Source: Gonocerus acuteangulatus (Eukaryota > Arthropoda > Insecta > Hemiptera > Coreidae). From it: a stretch of 64,000 nucleotides of DNA. Positions 57,355 to 64,000 of the stretch are shown in pieces; the first letter of the stretch is position 1, and each line of letters starts with the position of its first letter. The notes below the pieces were generated by a model. It was not told the origin of the DNA. It ran no database searches and saw only the letters and a list, made by a program, of their open reading frames with translations. The translations under genes and the position numbers were made by a program. The stretch is taken from the NCBI GenBank assembly GCA_946811695.1, contig OX328123.1:149514729-149578728 (forward strand), written 5' to 3'.

Positions 57355-58310
57355 CGTATCCTGTGTTATTGGCAAATACATTTGACTACTATAAGCAATA
57401 GCAAACAATAGGGAATATGCCAAAGAACTCGGATTAGGAGCCTCGACAGTTTCAAGACATTTGAAGGAAATCGGCAAATCCAAAACTGATATTTCATAAG
57501 GTACAGCCTGATATATTTCTAACAATGAATTGTTTTTCTTATTTTAATTAATCTGTTTTATTGTCAAATACATTATCCAACTATAAGAAATGAAAAAATA
57601 GGAATAAAAACAGACCAAAAGAACCGTATGAAATAAACGAAATCAATTACTTCAAAGTTTAAGCACTTATTTCATCCGATTGACATCGCTTATTCAAAAC
57701 TTTCCTCAAAACCTTTTTTGTAGACCATTTAGTAAGCTTTCGAATGGTAACCTTTCGCTTCCCAAGATTTTCAATCGTTTTCAAGATATTAATGGAAGTA
57801 TACGAAGTTCCCAAAATTTTCATTATTTCTAGCAACAGAAAATTGGTCTCATTTTTCCTATCCTGTTTTACATACAAATACATTTTCCCAACATAAGAAA
57901 TTACAAAAATAAAAAGCAATAAAAAACCAAGGGAAAGAGACAAAAATTACAAAAAGAACGACAAAAACCCGTTCATAAGAAAAAAACAGACGTATTTGAA
58001 GATTTAAGCACTTATTTCTCCGATTGACATAACCTACTCAAAAATAGTTTTAGAATCTTTTTTGTAGAAAATTTAGTAAGCTTTCAAATAGTTTCTATCT
58101 ACTTACCACGATTTCCCAACCGTGTTCGAGATATTAATGAAAGTATACAAAGTTCCCAAAACTTTTCATGTCTGTTAATAAAATATTTTATTCTAACCCT
58201 TCCTTAACTCCAAACGTAACATAACTTTCAACATATTAGTTTTAATGAAAGAAGAACATGCAGATAATGTTTCAACTGAATCCCGTGATTCTAAGTACCC
58301 AAACCAAATA

Positions 58311-59516
58311 AAAAGTCCGTCACGCAGGAGCTGCATAACTAAGCACTTTCCTCAGAATTTGGGTAGTGTAGACTGCTTTCCAGAACAATTTGCTTAAAAT
58401 ATGCTACATAAATAAAATAAAAACATGAATAGTTCTCTTTTAATTTTGTAATGAGTAACTGATAAATTATTAATTTGCTTCCAGAGTTATGTTTACACAT
58501 AGTACCTACTGCACTACGTAATAAATACAAAAACACCTCATATTATCGTATTTTGACCTAACGCAGGAACCGGATACAGTCCCTCTAGCGCTCCTTGCGG
58601 CGCCTTTGTGACCCTATGTCGGGCTCCCTTTTCTATTGAAATATATTACAAAGTAAACCCCCCGATTCATCTCATTTTTACAACACTTCTTTCTCATGAG
58701 TTACCCACGACGTATACCGCGTTTCGTTACAATAAAGCAGAAATTACGACCAGTATGAGTATATTAGTAATTTGGGTCCGGAGTAAACCCCCCCTCCTAA
58801 AGAACCGATTTAGTTTATTTTTACAACACATATTTACCTGTAGATTACCTCTACGAATAAAGAGTTTCGTCAAAATATACCAAAAATCACGGTTGGTAGT
58901 GGCGAATTGGTATTGTGGGTCCGGAGTAAACCCCCCCCCTCCTAATGAACCGATTTAGTTTATTTTTACAACACATATTTACCTGTAGATTACCACTATG
59001 AATACCGAGTTTCGTCGAAATATACCAAAAATCATGGCTGGTAGTGGCGAATTGGTATTGTCGGTCCGGAGTAAACCCCCCCTCCTTATGAACTGATTTA
59101 GTTCATTTTTATATCTCACTTTTCTCTCTATATTACTACTACGAATACCAAGTTTCGTTGAAATATAACAAATATTACGGCTGAAATGGTCAAATTAGTG
59201 TTTTGGGCTCGGGGTAAACCCCCCCTTCCGGTGGACCGATTTTGGTGGTTAACGAACTCGTTCAATCGTTTGCTAATTGAATGCTATATACCAAGTTTCT
59301 TGGCGAAAAAACAAAAACTCTGGCTGCTATCGTGTTAACAGACACATATATATATATGCATATATATATATATATATATAGATATATATAAATTTTAACG
59401 GGGGTCATTTTCGGTGTCTACTAGGTAGGATCGATAAAGATTTGAAGAAATTTTTCAAAAATTCCGTCATGAGTCCAACCTCAATAGCTACTTTCCTTCG
59501 GAGGAAAGTGCTAAAA
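58311..59516 (-). mobile_element. complete lineage B element inserted in lineage A
   Basis: 1,206 bp on the minus strand, from TTTTAGCACTTTCCTCCG (59516) to ...GCAG-CTC-CTGC-GTGACGGACTTTT (58311). The host reads AAGTACCCAAACCAAA before it and ACGGTATTCAAAAACT after it. The uninterrupted host at about 20088 reads CCCAAACCAAAAACGGTATT. The insertion is therefore within an A-run (T-run on the element strand) with no further duplication. Confidence 0.92.
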
Positions 59517-59810
59517 CGGTATTCAAAAACTATTTTTCCAATTTTCTCGAAAACGGTTAAAGCTATCGCCTTGAAAATGGTTTCATTCGTTTTCCTAGCC
59601 CACGAAGCATATAAAAAGAGTCCTTACAAGCTTATGAACTCAAAAACGTAAGCGTTACGATTTTTTTTGCGCGAATTTCGCCCCAAACGCCATCTTCCAG
59701 TGGGCGGATTTTGCTGGTTAACGAACTTGACCTTTCAAATTGGACGCCAGATTTTTGTACCAAATTTCATCAAAATCGGACCATTCGTCTTCTAGCTAGA
59801 GAGCGAACAG

Positions 59811-59883
<73 letters not shown>

Positions 59884-60043
59884 TATACATATATATATAT
59901 ATACAAATTTGAACCACCGTTATTTTCGGTTTCTAGGGGTTCTGAAACGCGAAATTTTCTAGTCGGCACTTCCGGATTGTTTCATTGTATCAACCTTATA
60001 AGCGGGGTTCCTCCCTATGGGGGAGGGAGGAACCGCGCTAAAA

Positions 60044-60965
60044 AACATGAATAGTTCTCTTTTAAATTTGTAATGAGTAACTGATCAATTATTAATTTGC
60101 TTCCAGAGTTATGTTTACACATGGTACCTACTACACTACGTAATAAATACAAAAAACCTCATATTATCGTATTTTGATCTAACGCAGGAACAGGATACAG
60201 TCACTCTAGTGGTAGAAAGCGCTCCTTGCGGCGGCTTTGTGAACCTACGTTTGGCGGGCTTTTCTATTGAAATATATTACAAATTAAACCCCCGCTTTAC
60301 GATTGACCGATTGAGCTCATTTTTACAACACTTCTTTCTCATGAGTTACCCACGACGTATACAGCAGAAATTACGACCGTATGAGTATATTAGGAATTTG
60401 GGTCCGTAGTAAACCCCCTCTTCTAATGAACCGATTTAGTTTATTTTTACAACACATATTTAACTGTAGATTACCACTATAAATACCGAGTTTCGTCGAA
60501 ATATACCAAAAATCACGGCTGGTAGTGGCGAATTGGTATTGTGGGTCCGGAGTAAACCCCCCCTCCTAATGAACCGTTTTAGTTTATTTTTACAACACAT
60601 ATTTACCTGTGGATTACCACTACGAATACCGAGTTTCGTCGAAATATACAAAAAATCACGGCTGGTAGTGGCGAATTGGTATTGTGGGTCCGGAGTAAAC
60701 CCCCCCTTCTAATGAACCGATTTAGTTCATTTTTATATCTCACTTTTCTCTCTATATTACCACTACGAATACCAAGTTTCGTTGAAATATAACAAATATT
60801 ACGGCTGACATAGTCAAATTAGTGTTTTGGGTTCGGGGTAAACCCCCCCTTCCGGTGGACCGACTTTAGTGGTTAACGAACTCGTTCAATCGTTTGCTAA
60901 TTGAATGCTACATACCAAGTTTCGTGACGAAAAAACAAAAACTCTGGCCGCTATCGTGTTAACAG

Positions 60966-61024
<59 letters not shown>

Positions 61025-61186
61025 TATATATATATATATATATATATATAGATATATATAAATTTTAACGGGGGTCATTTTCGGTGTCTACTTGGTAGGA
61101 TCGATAACGATTTGAAGAAATTTTTCAAAAATTCCGTCATGAGTCCAACCTCAATAGGTACTTTCCTTCGGAGGAAAGTGCTAAAA
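60044..61186 (-). mobile_element. lineage B element, 5' piece of the outer copy
   Basis: It begins AACATGAATAGTTCTC, the point where 55398 broke off. It has three or four GGGTTTACTCCGGACCC-type units and a (TA)n/(CA)n tract (60967-61050), and ends at the 5' terminus TTTTAGCACTTTCCTCCG (61186). Together with 55291-55398 it makes about 1.25 kb, close to the intact copies. Confidence 0.88.
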
Positions 61187-62093
61187 CAGTTTGAAGATTG
61201 TCATGTCAGACCATAGATTCGGAAAACATGAAGAGAGATGAAGTTAACATAAGGAACTTGAAGGTAAATTCATTTTTTGACGGCATCTTGGAATGGAATC
61301 TGATTGAAAGACTATCTGTTGACATGCTTATCAGACTTGTCATTAATGTCAATATCACAGAAAATGTCCACAGTCATAGAGCGAACCTTTCAATCGCAAT
61401 GTTTACTTTTGCTGATATCAACTGTCATTTTAATACTGAATGAATCCATTTATAAAAATAGAAATGTGTATTACTATGACTCATTGCAATGCTTAGCTAA
61501 TATAAAGTATCCATTCAAAAACGTATTAAATTTCTAAAAATACAGTACTTATGTGATTTGGTAGGGCAATCGCATTCGGAGAATTTGGTTGATAAATAGA
61601 TTAATTTACGCTTAGGATACGATATCTTCCTCTGGTGATTTAATTTTAAAGTTTAATATGTGTTTAAATTTTTCACGAAAGATTAAGACAAAACAAACAA
61701 AATGTTACCAGAGTAGCAGAATATTAGTGGTTATCAGGAACCCGATCCTGAAAAACTGTTACTTTGAGGGAGGTAACAATCACTCAATAAATACTAGGTT
61801 GTAAAATTAAATTAATTCGTTGTTCATGAGCAAGCAAGGGAATTTCGAGCAAAAATCATATCCCAAAGCCATTGCATTTAATTAATTTACTACTTTGTTA
61901 ATTATAAACTTACAAATGCAAAAATAATATTGAAATTTTAAAATATAATTACTTTAATGACTTCCTGGATTGGGCCAAAAACTATGACGAATGTCGTCCC
62001 CTTGGGTCAAAACGGCTAAAAACCCTACTTATGAATATGACATCAGTATCAACTAATGCAATTTGTTTAAACATGCTGAGAAAAGAGATATGT
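61187..62093. other. AT-rich non-coding stretch
   Basis: A plus-strand open frame of 81 codons (61198-61443) has ordinary composition but no recognisable similarity. Nothing else was seen. Confidence 0.45.
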
Positions 62094-62672
62094 AAAAGTC
62101 CGTCAGGCAAGAGCTGCATAACTAAGCACTTTCTTCAGAATTGGGTATTGTCGAGTGGATTCCTGAATATTTTGCTTAAAATAACCTATATAGATAAATA
62201 AAATAAAAACATAAATTGTTCTGCTCTTTTGCATTTGCTATGAGCAGCTGTTTCAATTATTAATTTTGTAATTAATTTCCGTCCAGAGTTTTGTGTACTA
62301 CACACTTTCACATTTCGATCCATTGATCTTGATGAGTTTCGTGAACCTACGTTTGGCGGGAGAATTCAATTCAAACATAGTACAAAGTAACACCTCCCCC
62401 CCCCCCCTTCCAATAGACCGATTTAGTTCATTTTCACAACACTTCGTTCTCATTAGATAGCCAGGACGTATAAAAAGTTTCGTAACAATACAACAGAAAT
62501 TACGACCAGTATAAGGGAATTAGTAATTTTTGTCCGGAATAAACCCCCCCCCCCCCCCCCTCTTCTAGTCAATCAGTCAGGTTAACGAACTCGTTCAGTC
62601 GTTTGATACTACATACCAAGTTTCGTGGCGAAAAAACAAAAACTCTTGCCTGTATCGAGTTAACGGACACAT
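62094..62672 (-). mobile_element. partial lineage B element, diverged
   Basis: The 3' end AAAAGTCCGTCAGGCAAG (hairpin weakened to GGCAAGAGCTGC), CTAAGCACTTTCTTCAG, then two decayed units with C-runs (62396-62407 and 62543-62560) and AACTCTTGCCTG. It is cut at a TA where ACAGGGTGTCCCAAATAAG begins, so a Tc1-like element abuts it. Confidence 0.8.
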
Positions 62673-63641
62673 ATACAGGGTGTCCCAAATAAGACGGCTC
62701 AAACTAATTTTGCGGCCAAACGGTTGATCTGAGAAAACAATGTCACAGGTAAAAGTTGTAGGGTTTGACTTTCTAAATATGTCAACTATTTAACATGTTG
62801 ACTGCGCATGTGCGCTCGGCGCTAGATGAAATGTTGAGGTTTGCAGATGACCCCTATTATTATGCACATCATTTTGAAGGGAATTAAAAAACAAAACCTT
62901 TGCCGCAAACAGCACTTCAATATCTTTAAAATCAAATGAGTTTCGTGCAATTGAAATTTTATTGTTTTAAATTAAAAAGATTTTTTGTAGGTACTCACAG
63001 AGGTCGGTTATGAATGTGTGATACATGACATTGAGGTATTTTTTCCTCAACTTTCTGAAAAAAATATGGCCGATCCTCTAAAAGAATTATTTTTTCTAAT
63101 AACATTAATAAAATTGAATATAAGGCATTTTTTTTAAGTATTTAGTCTGATTTTTCGTTTGAGACGTTCAATTTAAGTGATAACCCTATTTCATTGATAG
63201 ATTAAATAATAAATTGTAAAGAAAGCTCTTGCAATTCAAAGCATCCATTTTACTCTATTTTTATTTCTTCAAAAATGAAAAGTGTCTTAAAAGATGCCAC
63301 CTTCAACATCCAGACACCTTCTAACCTCCAGACAGAGGACCAGCGGAGTGAATTCAGGTGATCTAGGTGGCCAAGAAATAGCTCCATCCCTGCCAATCCA
63401 ACGGCAAAACAGGGTATTCATGAGGAGCCGGCTCTTCCGATATGCGTCCCTCTGATAAATGAAGAGATATAACCTTCGATAGAGGTAACCATCCCCTTTG
63501 AAGCAAGAGGAAGGCATGGTACCCAGGCTGTAGAACGCCTGCGCGATCCACAGGTGTTCCTCCTCTAGTATATAGGAGGTCGTCACTCCTTCTCGCCTCA
63601 GTCCTAGCGATGTGTCTCGACGGTAACTTCCTTGCACACAT
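62673..63641 (-). mobile_element. Tc1/mariner-like element remnant
   Basis: It starts TACAGGGTGTCCCAAATAAG, ACGGCTCAAAC at the left. A transposase-like C-terminus lies at 63287-63430 on the minus strand. The right inverted repeat was not found within the window. Between is AT-rich sequence without other features. Confidence 0.55.
63287..63641 (-). pseudogene. Tc1/mariner-like transposase C-terminal fragment
   Basis: The minus-strand frame contains RWIGRDGAISWPPRSPEFTP, matching the WIGRxGPVxWPxRSPDLxPLD block of the transposase family also present at 30545-31346. The expected Asp-Phe after PL is Val-Leu, so the third catalytic residue appears lost. The preceding 90 residues show no motif I can place. 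Confidence 0.6.
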
Positions 63642-64000
63642 GTGAGTAGGCGTAAATAAATTTAAAATAATATAAAAATTAAAAGAAACTTGGTGTCTCC
63701 AACTTCACTACATTCTGCATGACAAGTTGTTTTGCTTAATTTTTAATTTAATTTTCATTGATTAAGAAAAAACGCACGTCTTGGTAAGATTCATCTATTT
63801 CTATAGATTCTGTATCCGAATTTTTAGATCGCTTTCGTTTACTACCTTTAAAGAAAAACTGCCAAAATCGTATTTATTTTTTAACTAGCTCTAGTAGATT
63901 CCTTTCTTATTTTGGTTATCAGAATCTAATGTCTCTTCAGACATCAATCGAGTTGTATATTGCACGGAAAATTAGAGAAAAATTCGCATTAATAACTGTA
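63642..64000. other. AT-rich non-coding stretch
   Basis: Nothing recognised up to the end of the window. Confidence 0.5.

Larger units (their letters stand above)
55399..60043 (-). mobile_element. long lineage A element inserted in lineage B and itself carrying inserts
   Basis: Minus strand. The 5' end at 60043 has TTTTAGCGCGGTTCCTCCCT with its hairpin. Leader, TA tract (59815-59903) and flank follow, then body interrupted by a lineage B copy (58311-59516). Internal repeats come next, then a SINE tail insert (57280-57354) and a MITE (55685-55947). The 3' end at 55399 reads GGAACCGCGCTAAGATGCTG, hairpin, AGTCGGACTTTT. About 3.4 kb without the lineage B insert. There is no coding sequence. Confidence 0.85.

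Overview
This window looks like transposon-dominated, AT-rich nuclear DNA from an arthropod. I found no intact protein-coding gene. Everything I could identify is a mobile element, an element remnant or a simple repeat. The case for an arthropod rests on a Jockey-clade LINE, an I-superfamily LINE with RNase H, a DD34D mariner, other Tc1/mariner copies, and SINEs built on a 5S rRNA or tRNA head. None of these fixes the order or species. || The dominant component is a non-coding family of about 0.9-3.4 kb, present in at least twenty full or partial copies. Its ends look like those of Helentron-associated (HINE/DINE-1-like, Helitron2-type) elements. The 5' end reads TTTTAGC followed by a GC-rich hairpin. 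A (TA)n or (CA)n tract sits at a fixed internal place. The long copies carry internal repeats of about 350 bp. Near the 3' end an inverted copy of the 5' terminus is followed by a small hairpin and GGACTTTT. Two terminal lineages, here called A (GCGCGGTTCC) and B (GCACTTTCC), differ in sequence, but each keeps its own 5' and 3' ends complementary. This is the best candidate in the window for a distinct, possibly undescribed system. No Rep-helicase gene was seen, so any copies that moved would have used proteins made elsewhere. || Layout. 1-5 kb: AT-rich DNA with a piggyBac-like end and a MITE. 5.2-7.7 kb: 5'-truncated Jockey LINE (minus). 8-9.7 kb: fragment of an uncharacterised transposon protein, then a MITE with a perfect 8-bp target duplication. 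9.9-14.8 kb: Helitron-type 124-bp tandem repeats and tandem lineage A copies. 16.3-24.7 kb: a three-layer nest in which an I-like LINE is split by a mariner at TA, and the mariner is split by two head-to-head lineage A elements. 25-32 kb: AT-rich DNA, Helitron-like ends, a truncated 5S-type SINE and a Tc1-like transposon. 32.2-37 kb: a full 5S-headed SINE, lineage A inside an older related element, and a tRNA-headed SINE. 37-42 kb: a foldback element, tandem repeats and a second I-like LINE. 42.2-43.4 kb: a 21-bp repeat and a complete lineage B element. 46.8-48.3 kb: a hAT-type foldback element full of CCGGAAGT motifs with a perfect 8-bp duplication. 50-55 kb: lineage A copies and 98-bp tandem repeats. 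55.3-61.2 kb: lineage B containing lineage A containing lineage B. 62-63.6 kb: a partial lineage B element and another Tc1-like remnant. || Most nests have readable order, so relative ages can be assigned. The long (TA)n blocks and homopolymers may be imperfectly assembled.
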